DNA of 64,000 bases from an uncultured Paracoccaceae bacterium (GTDB lineage: Bacteria; Pseudomonadota; Alphaproteobacteria; Rhodobacterales; Rhodobacteraceae). The notes beneath the pieces were generated by a model that was not told the origin of the DNA, did not search any database, and worked only from the letters and a program-made list of their open reading frames with translations. The stretch lies in the NCBI GenBank assembly GCA_947488175.1, contig CANKYO010000003.1, positions 248,001-312,000 on the forward strand, given 5' to 3'. The translations under genes were made by a program, and so were the position numbers. Shown here piece by piece: positions 18,284 to 27,224 of the stretch (position 1 is its first letter; every line of letters begins with the position of its first letter).

Positions 18284-19435
18284 GTGTCCGAAAAAAGGGA
18301 ACCCAAGGCGCAGCCACAGTTTTCGCAGCCGATCCGACAGATCCTGTTCATGTTCGTTGTGATCGGGCTGATCGGGGCTGGCTTCTATCTGGGGCAGGCC
18401 CAGATCATTGCGATCTACAACTCCAACCCCTACCTCAACGGGGTCATTCTGGCCGTATTTGTGCTAGGGGTTTTGTCCTGTTTCAATCAGGTGTTCCTGC
18501 TGATCAAATCGGTACGCTGGATTGAACGGTTTGCACGAGATGCGGGCGGGCATTCCTACAGCACCGCACCATCCCTGCTGGCACCCCTGGCCACGCTGCT
18601 GCGGTCGCGTGGCGCGCGCACGCAGATTTCATCCTCGTCCAGCCGATCCATCCTCGATTCAGTAGCCCAGCGGATCGACGAAGACCGCGAGATCACGCGC
18701 TATATCGGCAACGTGTTGATTTTCCTGGGCCTTCTGGGGACATTCTATGGCCTTGCCACCACTGTCCCAGCGCTGGTTGAAACCATCCGGTCGCTCAATC
18801 CCGGTGAAGGCGAAGACGGGGCCGATATCTTTGCCCGCCTGCAATCTGGCTTGGAAAGTCAGTTGGGCGGGATGGGTACGGCCTTCTCCAGTTCTCTTTT
18901 GGGCCTCGCTGGTTCGCTGGTTGTCGGCCTGCTGGAACTGTTCGCAGGCCACGGCCAGAACCGGTTCTACCGCGAGTTGGAAGAATGGATGTCCACCATC
19001 ACCCGTGTCGGTCTTGAGGGCGATGAGAGCGGCAGCGGTGCCGATCACGGCGTCATGGCCGCCTTTGTCGATCAGTTGGGCGAGTTGATGGATACCATCC
19101 AGATGAGCATGGGCCAGATTGACGAGGATCGCGAGGAGAACGACAAACGCTTTGCCAGCCTCGCCGCGACGGTTGAGCAACTGACTCAGACATCGCGCAA
19201 TGACGGGACGCATGAATTGCTGACACGTGTTGCTGACGGGCAGGAACGCCTGATCAAGAAGCTGGACGACAGCGGCATGGAAGGCATCGACGCGGAAAGC
19301 CGGATGCGTCTGCGGTCCATCGATGTGCAGCTCCTACGCATCCTTGAAGAGATGTCGGCGGGCCGTCAGGAAAGCGTCGGGGATTTGCGCAAGGACCTGT
19401 TGACGCTCGCCAATGCGATCAAAGACAGGGGCTGA
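18284..19435 (+). CDS. MotA/TolQ/ExbB-family proton channel protein
   Basis: 383 residues from a GTG start. Two N-terminal membrane helices (about 20-40 and 50-75) precede a cytoplasmic stretch. Two further helices then carry the family signature: RYIGNVLIFLGLLGTFYGLA and GMGTAFSSSLLGLAGSLVVG. A long, helical C-terminal tail of about 140 residues follows. The partner gene begins 3 bp downstream and encodes a MotB-like protein. Together they form a proton-driven motor of unknown job, probably acting on the cell wall. The pair seems ordinary for Rhodobacteraceae rather than an acquired island. Confidence 0.85.
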   Translation: MSEKREPKAQPQFSQPIRQILFMFVVIGLIGAGFYLGQAQIIAIYNSNPYLNGVILAVFVLGVLSCFNQVFLLIKSVRWIERFARDAGGHSYSTAPSLLAPLATLLRSRGARTQISSSSSRSILDSVAQRIDEDREITRYIGNVLIFLGLLGTFYGLATTVPALVETIRSLNPGEGEDGADIFARLQSGLESQLGGMGTAFSSSLLGLAGSLVVGLLELFAGHGQNRFYRELEEWMSTITRVGLEGDESGSGADHGVMAAFVDQLGELMDTIQMSMGQIDEDREENDKRFASLAATVEQLTQTSRNDGTHELLTRVADGQERLIKKLDDSGMEGIDAESRMRLRSIDVQLLRILEEMSAGRQESVGDLRKDLLTLANAIKDRG

Positions 19436-19438
19436 TCC

Positions 19439-21250
19439 ATGGCGCTAAGCCGCAGGTCTTCCAACCGCTTTCAGAACGCCATCTGGCCGGGTTTCGTGGA
19501 TGCCATGACCGGGCTTTTGCTGGTGCTGATGTTCGTTTTGACGATTTTCATGGTGATCCAGTTTGTCCTGCGCGAAACGATCACCGGGCAGGAAAGTGAA
19601 CTTGATTTACTGAGTGGTGAGATCGCAGCGCTTACCGACACGCTGGGTGTCGAACGGGCGCGGAGTGCTGCGCTCAGCAGTGATCTGGATGCCGCCAATA
19701 CCCAAGCACAGGCGCAGGCGGGCCGCATTGCCGCGCTGATCGCTGAGCGGGATGAACAGGACCGCGCGCTGACCGAGGCCCAGACGCAGATCACCGGCTT
19801 CGAAGCGCAGGTCGCAGGATTACTGGCAGAGCGCGAAACGGCCAATGCCAATATTGCGGGGCTGGAGGAAGAACAGGCGCGCTTGCTGGCTGAACAGGCC
19901 GAGTTAATATCCGAGCAGGACGCGCTCAACCTCGCCCTTGCCCAAGCGCGGACCGAGATCAACGCCGAACAGGAGGCCGCCCGCCTGGCTGCTGCCAGAC
20001 GTGAGGCGCTGGAGGCGTTAGTTGCTGATCTGGAAGCAGAAAACACGCAAAATGCCGAACGGATCACCGCGCTTGAGGCCGAAGGTCTGGCTGACGCTGC
20101 TGCGGCAGAGGCATTGCGCGAACGGCTCGCCAATGCCGATACCGAACTGACGGCGATGACCCTAAACCTTGAACAGCAACGGCGCGAGGCGGAGCAGACG
20201 TTGACCTTGCTTGCCGCCGCGCGCGCCGCCCGGGCGCAGCTGGATCAGGAGCTCGCGGCGATCCTTGCCAGCCAGTCCCAACTGGGCCAGAACTTGTCTG
20301 AGGCCGAAGCCGCCCGTGCTGCCGCAGAGGCCGAGGCAGCGGCGCGCCGGACTGAGAATGATGCGTTGCTTTCGCGGCTATCAGATGCGCTTGCGGCCCT
20401 GTCACAGGCCGAGGGTGCCCAGAATGTCCGCAGCACCGAAGCCGAACGTCAGGCCGCCCTATTAGCGCAGGCAAATCAAGCACTTGCCGAGGAAGAGGCG
20501 CTATCAGCAGAGAGCCAAAGACAGGTCGCATTGCTCAACGAACAGGTGACCGCGTTGCGCACGCAGGTGGGCAATCTGCAGTCGCTTCTGAACCTTGCGG
20601 AAGAGTCGGATCGCGAGGCGCAGGTCCAGATCGAAACCCTCGGCGCGCAGTTGAACACGGCCCTCGCGCGGGTCGCGTCAGAGGAGCGTCAGCGCCGGGC
20701 GCTGGAAGAGGCGGAGCGGATCAGGCTGGAGGCCGAGGCCGCCCGACTTGCCGAAGAGGCTGAACGGCTGGCGGCGGAGGCACAGGACCTTGCCCGGTTC
20801 AAATCGGATTTCTTTGGGCAGCTGCGTGAGGTGCTGGAAGGTCAGGACCGGGTGCGGATCGAAGGGGATCGATTCATCTTTGCATCGGAGGTGCTTTTCG
20901 AGCCGGGGCGTGCAACCCTGTCGGCGGATGGTCAGGCCGAAATTGCGAATATTGCCGGTATCTTACGGTCGATCGCCGATGACATTCCGCCGAATATCGA
21001 TTGGGTGATCCGTGTCGATGGCCATACGGATAACATCCCTGTCGGCAACACCAGCCGCTATCGCGATAACTGGGAACTCAGCCAGGCGCGGGCGTTATCG
21101 GTGGTGCGGTTTATGTCCGAGGATCTGGATATTCCGCCGGAACGGCTGGCGGCCAATGGCTTTGGCGAGTTCCAGCCGCTGAACCCGGACGACACGCCAG
21201 AGGCGCGCGCGCAGAACCGACGGATCGAGCTGAAACTGACCGAACGGTAG
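19439..21250 (+). CDS. MotB-like protein with long coiled coil and OmpA domain
   Basis: 603 residues. An N-terminal membrane helix carries a candidate proton-channel Asp (FVDAMTGLLLVLMFVLTIFM). About 380 residues of Ala/Glu/Gln-rich coiled coil follow (roughly residues 45-450). The C-terminal OmpA-like peptidoglycan-binding domain (about 460-600) has IRVDGHTDNIPVG, NWELSQARALSV and RRIELKLTER. This architecture couples an ion channel to the cell wall across a very long periplasmic span. It is translated with the ExbB-like gene. The exact role is unknown. Confidence 0.85.
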   Translation: MALSRRSSNRFQNAIWPGFVDAMTGLLLVLMFVLTIFMVIQFVLRETITGQESELDLLSGEIAALTDTLGVERARSAALSSDLDAANTQAQAQAGRIAALIAERDEQDRALTEAQTQITGFEAQVAGLLAERETANANIAGLEEEQARLLAEQAELISEQDALNLALAQARTEINAEQEAARLAAARREALEALVADLEAENTQNAERITALEAEGLADAAAAEALRERLANADTELTAMTLNLEQQRREAEQTLTLLAAARAARAQLDQELAAILASQSQLGQNLSEAEAARAAAEAEAAARRTENDALLSRLSDALAALSQAEGAQNVRSTEAERQAALLAQANQALAEEEALSAESQRQVALLNEQVTALRTQVGNLQSLLNLAEESDREAQVQIETLGAQLNTALARVASEERQRRALEEAERIRLEAEAARLAEEAERLAAEAQDLARFKSDFFGQLREVLEGQDRVRIEGDRFIFASEVLFEPGRATLSADGQAEIANIAGILRSIADDIPPNIDWVIRVDGHTDNIPVGNTSRYRDNWELSQARALSVVRFMSEDLDIPPERLAANGFGEFQPLNPDDTPEARAQNRRIELKLTER

Positions 21251-21269
21251 CAACGTTGGGTGGGGGCGG

Positions 21270-21289
21270 TGGGGTGACGCAACACCCCA
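21270..21289 (+). terminator. Hairpin downstream of the OmpA-domain gene
   Basis: TGGGGTG and CACCCCA form a perfect 7-bp stem around ACGCAA, 19 bp after the stop codon. No U-run follows, so intrinsic termination is possible but not certain. Confidence 0.45.
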
Positions 21290-21354
21290 GTACGCCGAAT
21301 TTTGCGAATCATCAGTTAATACTGGGGTTTTGGCGATTTTGCCGTGTCGGCATC

Positions 21355-21391
21355 GCGTCGGCAAAACGTCGGACTTGCGTCGGACCCAAAG
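21355..21391 (+). repeat. CGTCGG-rich dispersed repeat, copy A
   Basis: A 20-base word GCGTCGGCAAAACGTCGGAC is followed by TTGCGTCGGACCCAAAG. The same 20-base word recurs at 29091-29110 in the same orientation, and both copies end in CGTCGGACCC and CAAAG. This is an intergenic dispersed repeat of unknown role. Confidence 0.7.
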
Positions 21392-21529
21392 GGCCGATTT
21401 GGGCGGATTAAGGCGGCGCGCGGTCCGATTATGAACGCGCTGTTAAGAATTACCCCAGTCAAATGCCGCCCAACCTTCAACGATTTGGCTCCTCTGCCGC
21501 AATCTGCGACAAATTGAGAAGGAAACATC

Positions 21530-21697
21530 ATGAAGAAACTGATCTTGGGTCTGGTCACAACACTGGCCTGCACAAACCCGCTCGCCGCCGATGAATTCGA
21601 GGCGGCGATGCAGCAATTCTTAAACGAGCATACTGCCGGCTGGGCGTCTGACCCGGTTCGTGCCGCTGTCATGGGGTCTGGGGAGCAGCCGGTCTGA
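21530..21697 (+). CDS. Small secreted protein, probably a truncated remnant
   Basis: 55 residues with a good ribosome site (GAGAAGGAAAC) and a clear signal peptide (MKKLILGLVTTLACTNPLAA). The mature part is DEFEAAMQQFLNEHTAGWAS plus a short tail. The mature start looks like the beginning of a larger periplasmic domain, so the gene may be a 3'-truncated remnant. It stands alone between a hairpin region and convergent Sel1 gene. No function can be assigned. Confidence 0.5.
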   Translation: MKKLILGLVTTLACTNPLAADEFEAAMQQFLNEHTAGWASDPVRAAVMGSGEQPV

Positions 21698-21861
21698 AGG
21701 AGTGATGGCCAGAAAAGTGCAGGCGAGGGCTCCGCATTGTCGTTGACCTTAAGTGCTTCGCAAAAATTCTGACTCGCGGGTTTTCGGTAAACGCCTCGGG
21801 ACGTTCCTATGTCGCAGTCGTTTAACCTCTGTCTTATGCCTGATGGCAAAAAAGCAATGCT

Positions 21862-22479
21862 TCAGAACCGGATCAGGTGCTTTGAACCGAGTTTCCTTTG
21901 CCAGCTTGCTGCCACGGCCTCATCCTTGGGGTATCCGTGCTGCCCAAGCGCGTAGGCGTTGGCCATGAATTGAATAGCACCTTCGAAATGAAGGTTGGCG
22001 GCCTCTTCGATCAATTTGAGGCCAGCGCGTTCGTCCTGGGTCACACCTGTTCCCGAGAGCAGGTCGAGCCCGTGGCACCATTTGGCGTAAGCGTGGCCCG
22101 TATCTGCTGCCTTGCGATAGAGGATGGCGGCCGGTTCATATTCGCCTTTTTCATAGTGGTCGTGCGCGAGGTAGAACATGGCGTCTGGGATTTCGGCTGC
22201 AGCACCGGTTTGAAGTCTTTCAAGGTGGCGTTGATCGCACTCCTTGTCGCTCAAGTCGCGCCAGTCTTCTGCGGCGCCGGAAAGCCATATGGCCTCGGCG
22301 TTGTCTTGCCTGACCAAAGGTGCAAGCAGTTCCTTGATCCAGCTTCTTATTGCCTCGTTGAGCGTGTCGTTCGAGCAGTGGCATTGCGCATCAAGCAGCG
22401 TGCGGGCCTCGTTCAAGATGGATGAAACGTCTTTGGTCACTTGCGGGTCCTTTACGCGATCAATGCGGATTTCACCCAC
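21862..22479 (-). CDS. Sel1-repeat protein
   Basis: 205 residues from the GTG at 22479, directly after the stop of the upstream peptidase gene. The open frame runs further to 22785, but that part lies over the peptidase C-terminus and is a shadow. The C-terminal half holds Sel1-like repeats: AMFYLAHDHYEKGEYEPAAI, LYRKAADTGHAYAKWCHG, AGLKLIEEAANLHFEGAIQF. These helical repeats mediate protein contacts. No signal peptide is seen. It is probably co-transcribed with the PA2779/PA2778-like pair. Confidence 0.7.
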   Translation of the reverse strand: MGEIRIDRVKDPQVTKDVSSILNEARTLLDAQCHCSNDTLNEAIRSWIKELLAPLVRQDNAEAIWLSGAAEDWRDLSDKECDQRHLERLQTGAAAEIPDAMFYLAHDHYEKGEYEPAAILYRKAADTGHAYAKWCHGLDLLSGTGVTQDERAGLKLIEEAANLHFEGAIQFMANAYALGQHGYPKDEAVAASWQRKLGSKHLIRF

Positions 22480-22480
22480 C

Positions 22481-23329
22481 CTATAATTCGCTTTCGACCT
22501 GGGCGAGGTTATTGCGGATTTCGGGGATGTCAGGGGCGATGCGTCGGGCCTGACGGAGTGCTTGTCGCGCGCCGCGCAGGTCGCCTTGGGCGTAGCGTGC
22601 ATTGCCAAGCCCGAATTGCCACAACCAGTTGCCCGGCCAGCGGGCCGCGCCCGTTTCATAGAGCGTTTCGGCGGACCGGTATTGTTCAACCCGTTCCAGT
22701 GCGGCGGCGGCTTGCAGGACCTTGGTTTCGCTGACGCTGACCGGCAGGTCATCGGGCGGCAGCACAACCAGCCCCCAGAAATCACCGCGCCGCCATGTTC
22801 GTTCGAACAGGGCGAAGGGCATGACCATCTGTTCGAGTTGACCGGAGTTCAGGTAAACCTCGTCCTTTTGCAGGTCGTAGCCGGTGACCACCCCGTAATG
22901 CCAGACCGGGGCGACCCCCAAACCGAGGTTCTGGAAGACAATGACCGGATGGCCTGCGCCAATCTCGCTCAACAGGGCGTCGAAATTGTTGATCTCGACC
23001 GCCAGTTGGCCTTTGCGCCGCGCACTGCCGATCATGTCGGCAAGGTATGTGCCCCCAGCACCAGGGCTGAAGGCGAGTGAGGCGATATCGTCTTGCGTCA
23101 CATCGTGCCCCGACCACTGCATCACCATGGCGATGGAGGTGGGGCCGCAATAGAACGCCTCTTGTTGGATCAGCGGTACGCCTGCCACGGTCGCGCGCGG
23201 TGGTACATCGACCGTGAGCCGTTCGTCCGGATTGAAGGGTGCCGCACAGCCTGCCAGCCAGCTGAAGGCCAGCAGGCAGAAGAGCCTTAGCGCACGCAAC
23301 GGGTGAAGTTGAAGATCCGTGTCAGACAC
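22481..23329 (-). CDS. PA2778-like lipoprotein with C39-type cysteine peptidase and TPR parts
   Basis: 282 residues. A lipoprotein-type signal ends at FSWLAGCAAP (lipobox Cys near residue 28). The papain-like C39 domain shows the catalytic Cys in EAFYCGPTSIAMVMQWSG and a His in WHYGVVTGYD. A C-terminal TPR-like segment covers about residues 205-280. The N-terminus overlaps the PA2779-like gene by 43 bp, the usual linked arrangement. Such pairs are thought to process secreted proteins or peptides at the outer membrane, but no substrate is established here. Confidence 0.8.
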   Translation of the reverse strand: MSDTDLQLHPLRALRLFCLLAFSWLAGCAAPFNPDERLTVDVPPRATVAGVPLIQQEAFYCGPTSIAMVMQWSGHDVTQDDIASLAFSPGAGGTYLADMIGSARRKGQLAVEINNFDALLSEIGAGHPVIVFQNLGLGVAPVWHYGVVTGYDLQKDEVYLNSGQLEQMVMPFALFERTWRRGDFWGLVVLPPDDLPVSVSETKVLQAAAALERVEQYRSAETLYETGAARWPGNWLWQFGLGNARYAQGDLRGARQALRQARRIAPDIPEIRNNLAQVESEL

Positions 23330-23688
23330 AGGATGTCAGTCACCAGCAGGATGATGAAGATGGTGAAGAGCGTGCCGATGATGTCGGCGCCGGCGCTGTC
23401 ATTTTCCATCTGGGTGACGATGGATGCGACCTCGGCGTCGGAGAGGGCGGCCAGTCGCGCCTCGGCCTCGGCGGGGTCAACACCGAGGGCCACGATCTGC
23501 GCCCGGACCTCCTCACGCTGGAGTTCGCCCATCAGGAAGCTGCGGTCGCTGTGCTGGGCATATTTTGAGATCGCCGCATCGGTCCCGAGCATTTCGGCCT
23601 GCACCATGGTCACGGCGGTGGTGGAGAGCATCAGTTGCGCCGAAAGTGCGATGGCGATGCCGGTTTTGGTGAGTTTGAAAAAGCCCAT
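23287..23688 (-). CDS. PA2779-family membrane protein
   Basis: 133 residues. An N-terminal signal or membrane segment (about 8-30, ending VQA) is followed by a helical region with REEVRAQIVALGVDPAEAEA and ARLAALSDAEVASI. A C-terminal membrane helix (about residues 105-122) precedes a short basic tail. This is the layout of the PA2779 family, always found with the PA2778 cysteine peptidase, which overlaps it here. It is likely a partner or substrate-presenting protein. Confidence 0.8.
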   Translation of the reverse strand: MGFFKLTKTGIAIALSAQLMLSTTAVTMVQAEMLGTDAAISKYAQHSDRSFLMGELQREEVRAQIVALGVDPAEAEARLAALSDAEVASIVTQMENDSAGADIIGTLFTIFIILLVTDILCLTRIFNFTRCVR

Positions 23689-23824
23689 GGGTAAATTCCT
23701 TTGTCTTCGGTCCGCTGGCGCGGACCGGTTGCCCCTTGGTCAGGCAGTTTCGGGGAATTTGCGGGATCGTGCAACCGCTTGATTGCCGCCCGTTTTCCGA
23801 TAGGCGGAAAGTGGATGGGCCGGA

Positions 23825-24115
23825 TCAGCTCAGCCCGATGGCCATGCGTGTCAGAATGATCCGCAGGATTTCCAGCCCGATCAGCACGACCACCGGCGAC
23901 AGGTCGATCCCGCCCAGATCGGGCATGAACCGCCGCACCCGGCTGTAGATCGGTTCCAGCAGCCGTTGCAGGGTGTACCAGATCTGCCCGACGATTTCCT
24001 GCCGCACATTCAGCACCTCGAACCGGATCAGCCAGCTCATGATGAAGTGGGCGATGACCACGAACCAGGCGATGCTGATCAGGTAAAGCAGGATAACGAT
24101 AAGTGTGCCGATCAT
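23825..24115 (-). CDS. YggT-family membrane protein
   Basis: 96 residues from the ATG at 24115; the longer frame to 24244 adds a non-hydrophobic leader over the divergent promoter region. Two YggT hydrophobic segments are seen: IVILLYLISIAWFVVIAHFI and SPVVVLIGLEILRIIL. Between them lies the typical LEPIYSRVRRFMPDLGGIDL. YggT proteins affect osmotic tolerance and cell division or PSII-like assembly in different bacteria. It is divergent from the thioesterase gene. Confidence 0.85.
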   Translation of the reverse strand: MIGTLIVILLYLISIAWFVVIAHFIMSWLIRFEVLNVRQEIVGQIWYTLQRLLEPIYSRVRRFMPDLGGIDLSPVVVLIGLEILRIILTRMAIGLS

Positions 24116-24255
24116 GCGGGCCGTCCTTTTACGATGCTCGCAAGGACCTAAGCGTTTCGCCCTTGTCAGACAAGACCTGTCGTGACCCAAGGTTAAGGTT
24201 GACGTTTGCGTCAACTTTACACATCTGACGGCAGAGTTGAGCAAAAGGCCCCGCG

Positions 24256-24798
24256 ATGTATCCCCTTGTCAGATTGGCGAAAGAATATGTGACAGCGCGC
24301 AGCGCCGCACCGCTGCCGGCGTTGGGCACACATGTGTCCTATCATCGCTGCTGGCCGCAGGACCTTGATCTGTTCATGGAGATGAACAACGGGCGCATCC
24401 TGACGATGCTTGATCTGGGTCGCACGACACTGGCCTATCGCGCCGGTTTGTTGGGGGCTTTGCGTCAGAAACGCTGGGGTCTGACGATGGCAGGTGTGTC
24501 CGTGCGGTATCGCAAGCGTATCCGACCGTTCGTGAAATTTCGCACTGTCAGCAAGGCGGTTGGTTGGGATCATCGGTTCATGTATCTGGATCAGTCGATC
24601 TGGATTGGTGACGAATGTGCGGTGCAGGCGCTGTATCGGTCTGCGGTGACCGACAAGAATGGGCTGATCCCACCGGAACGCGTGTTCGAAGTCATGGGCT
24701 TTGACGAGCCGCAACCGCAACTGCCCGATTGGGTGCAGGCGTGGATTGATGCTGATGCAACCCGGCCATGGCCGCCGGTTGATAACGGCCTGACGTAA
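24256..24798 (+). CDS. Hotdog-fold thioesterase (THEM6-like)
   Basis: 180 residues with a hotdog fold. Supporting motifs are DLDLFMEMNNGRILTMLDLG (the helix with the catalytic-region acidic and Asn residues), a VSVRYRKRIRPFVKFRTVSK strand pair, and DHRFMYLDQSIW. These match acyl-CoA thioesterases of the THEM6/YbgC-like type. Substrate chain length cannot be read. It precedes the UMF1 transporter by 67 bp. Confidence 0.8.
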   Translation: MYPLVRLAKEYVTARSAAPLPALGTHVSYHRCWPQDLDLFMEMNNGRILTMLDLGRTTLAYRAGLLGALRQKRWGLTMAGVSVRYRKRIRPFVKFRTVSKAVGWDHRFMYLDQSIWIGDECAVQALYRSAVTDKNGLIPPERVFEVMGFDEPQPQLPDWVQAWIDADATRPWPPVDNGLT

Positions 24799-24865
24799 AC
24801 CTGTGCTTGCCACTGCCCCGATTAACGGTGTTTGATCGTCGGAAAGAAAAACAGGGGCAGGTGAC

Positions 24866-26242
24866 ATGGCGGCGAGTAAGAAACGTATCTGGGGCTGGAT
24901 GGCCTTTGATTGGGCGTCGCAACCGTTTTACACGCTGGGTCTGACCTTTATTTTCGGTCCATATTTCGCAGCGGTCGCGGCGGAATATTTTTTGAATACC
25001 GGGATGGAGGATGGAGCCGCCAAGGCGCAGGCCCAATCCATCTGGTCGGCAGGCCAGACGGTGGCGGGTCTTTTCATCGCCTTTACCGCCCCGTTTCTGG
25101 GGGCTTTTGCTGACAACTCAGGCCGCAAGGTTCCCTGGATCGCCTTTTTCTCGGTCATCTATGTCGTCGCTGCCTGCATGTTATGGGGGCTGACGCCGGA
25201 CGGCGCCCGCCTGTTTTTGATCCTGATCCTGTTTTATGTCGGCTTTTTTGCCGCCGAAAGCGCATTGAATTTCGTCAATGCGATCCTGCCATCACTGGGC
25301 GACGAACATGAGGTCGGGCGCATTTCGGGTTCGGGTGCTGCCTTTGGCTATTGGGGCGGGGTGACGGCGCTGTTCATCATGCTGCTGTTGCTGGCCGAAA
25401 ATGATGAAGGCGTCACGATGCTGGGAATTGCGCCGCTGTTCGGGCTGGACCCGGAACTGCGTGAAGGCACCCGGTCTGTGGGGCCGTTTATCGGTATCTG
25501 GTATGCGATTTTCATCATTCCGTTTTTCCTGTGGGTGCGGGACGATCCAAATGCGCCAACGAAATCAACGAAAATCGGGGCTGTTGCAGGCGATTTGATG
25601 AGCACGCTGAAGTCGGTTTTGCATCGTAAAAGCCTGCTGAATTTTCTGGTCGGGTCGATGTTTTACCGTGATGCGCTGAACGCGCTTTATGCGTTTGGCG
25701 GGGTCTATGCGGCACTTGTTCTGGATTGGCAGACAATTCAGATCGGCAAATTCGGGATTATTGCTGCCATTGCCGCCGCAATCACGACGTGGCTGTCGGG
25801 CCTGGCCGACCAGCGCTATGGTCCGAAACCGGTGATCCGGATCACTGTCTGGGTGTTGATTGTGGTGTCGGCGATTATCGTGGGCATGTCGCGCGAGCAG
25901 ATCTTTGGCATCCCGCTGGCCGAAGGGTCGCAGGTTCCTGATATAATCTTCTATATCTGCGGGATGTGCATCGGTGGCGCCGGTGGTGCGGTCTATACCG
26001 CGTCCCGTTCGATGATGGTGCGTCATACCCACCCCGACCGCCCGGCAGAGGCGTTTGGTCTGTTCGCGCTGTCAGGCAAAGCGACCGCGTTTCTGGCGCC
26101 CGCGTCGATCAGCCTGTTCACTTACATGACCGGCAATGTGCAATTGGGTTTTTTGCCTGTGATCATCCTTTTCTTGTTGGGTCTTTTGTTGTTACGATGG
26201 GTCAATAAGGACGGAGATCGTGCAGAATGGTCCGCATCGTAG
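24866..26242 (+). CDS. MFS transporter, UMF1/Atg22-like family
   Basis: 458 residues with about twelve membrane helices. The N-terminus has the UMF1 signature WGWMAFDWASQPFYTLGLTF, followed by APFLGAFADNSGRKVPWIAF. A GRISGSGAAFGYWGG segment and the later SRSMMVRHTHPDRPAEAFG complete the Atg22-like pattern. These carriers export amino acids or other small molecules; the substrate is unknown. The 3' end overlaps the mepA start by 16 bp, indicating translation coupling. Confidence 0.88.
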   Translation: MAASKKRIWGWMAFDWASQPFYTLGLTFIFGPYFAAVAAEYFLNTGMEDGAAKAQAQSIWSAGQTVAGLFIAFTAPFLGAFADNSGRKVPWIAFFSVIYVVAACMLWGLTPDGARLFLILILFYVGFFAAESALNFVNAILPSLGDEHEVGRISGSGAAFGYWGGVTALFIMLLLLAENDEGVTMLGIAPLFGLDPELREGTRSVGPFIGIWYAIFIIPFFLWVRDDPNAPTKSTKIGAVAGDLMSTLKSVLHRKSLLNFLVGSMFYRDALNALYAFGGVYAALVLDWQTIQIGKFGIIAAIAAAITTWLSGLADQRYGPKPVIRITVWVLIVVSAIIVGMSREQIFGIPLAEGSQVPDIIFYICGMCIGGAGGAVYTASRSMMVRHTHPDRPAEAFGLFALSGKATAFLAPASISLFTYMTGNVQLGFLPVIILFLLGLLLLRWVNKDGDRAEWSAS

Positions 26243-27147
26243 CAGTTGTATTTGTCATCCTCGGGTTGGTCGCGTGCCGGGATAATGCCGCACCGCCGCC
26301 TGCGCCCACGCCAGAGTTGAGTTTTGCCACGCAGAACGTGAATGACACACGTATTGCCAAGACGCTGTTCGGGGCGATGCCGCGGGGATCGAACCAGTCG
26401 CCGCAATCGATCGGCGGCTATGCCCGTGGTTGTCAGGCCGGGGCAGTTCAACTGCCTGAAACCGGTCCCACATGGCAGGCGATGCGCCTGTCCCGCAATC
26501 GCAACTGGGCACAGCCAGAGACCGTTGATTTCGTGCAGGATCTGAGCCGCTTTGCCGCGACCCAACCGGGCTGGGCGGGGCTATATGTTGGCGATATGAG
26601 CCAGCCGCGCGGTGGCCCGATGCTGACCGGTCATCGCAGTCATCAGACTGGTCTGGACGCCGATATCTGGATGCTGCCGCCGCAGCAGCTGAACCTGTCG
26701 GTGGCCGAGCGTGAAAACATTTCGTCTATTTCGATGCGTCGGAATAATGGTGCCTATACCAACAGCAGCTGGACCCCGCAGCATGAGGCGATTTTGAAGG
26801 CTGCCGCCTCTGACCCGCGTGTCGCCCGGATTTTCGTGTTTCCGGGGGCGAAGGTGGCGATGTGTAATTCAGCGACCGGTGATCGCAGTTGGCTGAACAA
26901 GATCCGCCCCTGGTGGGGCCATCATTATCATTTCCATGTCCGTCTGAACTGCCCTGCCGGGGCGACGGGCTGTGCCGATCAGGCCCCGCCCCCTGCGGGC
27001 GACGGTTGTGCGGACGCCCAACAATGGGTGAATAATATCCTGAACCCGCCACCCCCGGACCCCAATGCCCCCCCGCCAGCCCCACGGCGCGAGCTGACGA
27101 TGGCGAGCCTGCCCGGGCAATGCCTTGCCGTTTTGAACGCAGAGTAA
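26227..27147 (+). CDS. mepA: Penicillin-insensitive murein endopeptidase MepA
   Basis: 306 residues. A lipoprotein-like signal (VIFVILG-type core, Cys near residue 17 in GLVACRD) leads to the MepA LAS metallopeptidase domain. Zinc ligands are visible in the family blocks TGHRSHQTGLDADIWML (His and Asp) and WWGHHYHFHVRLNCP (His-x-His). A QSIGGYARGC block and a C-terminal Pro-rich tail are also typical. MepA cuts peptide cross-bridges in peptidoglycan in the periplasm. Confidence 0.93.
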   Translation: MVRIVAVVFVILGLVACRDNAAPPPAPTPELSFATQNVNDTRIAKTLFGAMPRGSNQSPQSIGGYARGCQAGAVQLPETGPTWQAMRLSRNRNWAQPETVDFVQDLSRFAATQPGWAGLYVGDMSQPRGGPMLTGHRSHQTGLDADIWMLPPQQLNLSVAERENISSISMRRNNGAYTNSSWTPQHEAILKAAASDPRVARIFVFPGAKVAMCNSATGDRSWLNKIRPWWGHHYHFHVRLNCPAGATGCADQAPPPAGDGCADAQQWVNNILNPPPPDPNAPPPAPRRELTMASLPGQCLAVLNAE

Positions 27148-27224
27148 CGATTTCCTGACTAAGAACTGCACGTATGTCGTGTAGAACGGGGTAGCTTACC
27201 CTGGTTTTGACAAAGGCGATTTGC

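Noticed and set aside
18284..21250. Zorya defence system (ZorAB)
   Set aside because: No ZorC/D/E-type genes nearby, and the coiled-coil OmpA partner resembles common Rhodobacteraceae cell-wall pairs.
21316..21849. 177-codon minus-strand frame
   Set aside because: Overlaps the small secreted protein gene and the CGTCGG repeat; no domain or ribosome site.
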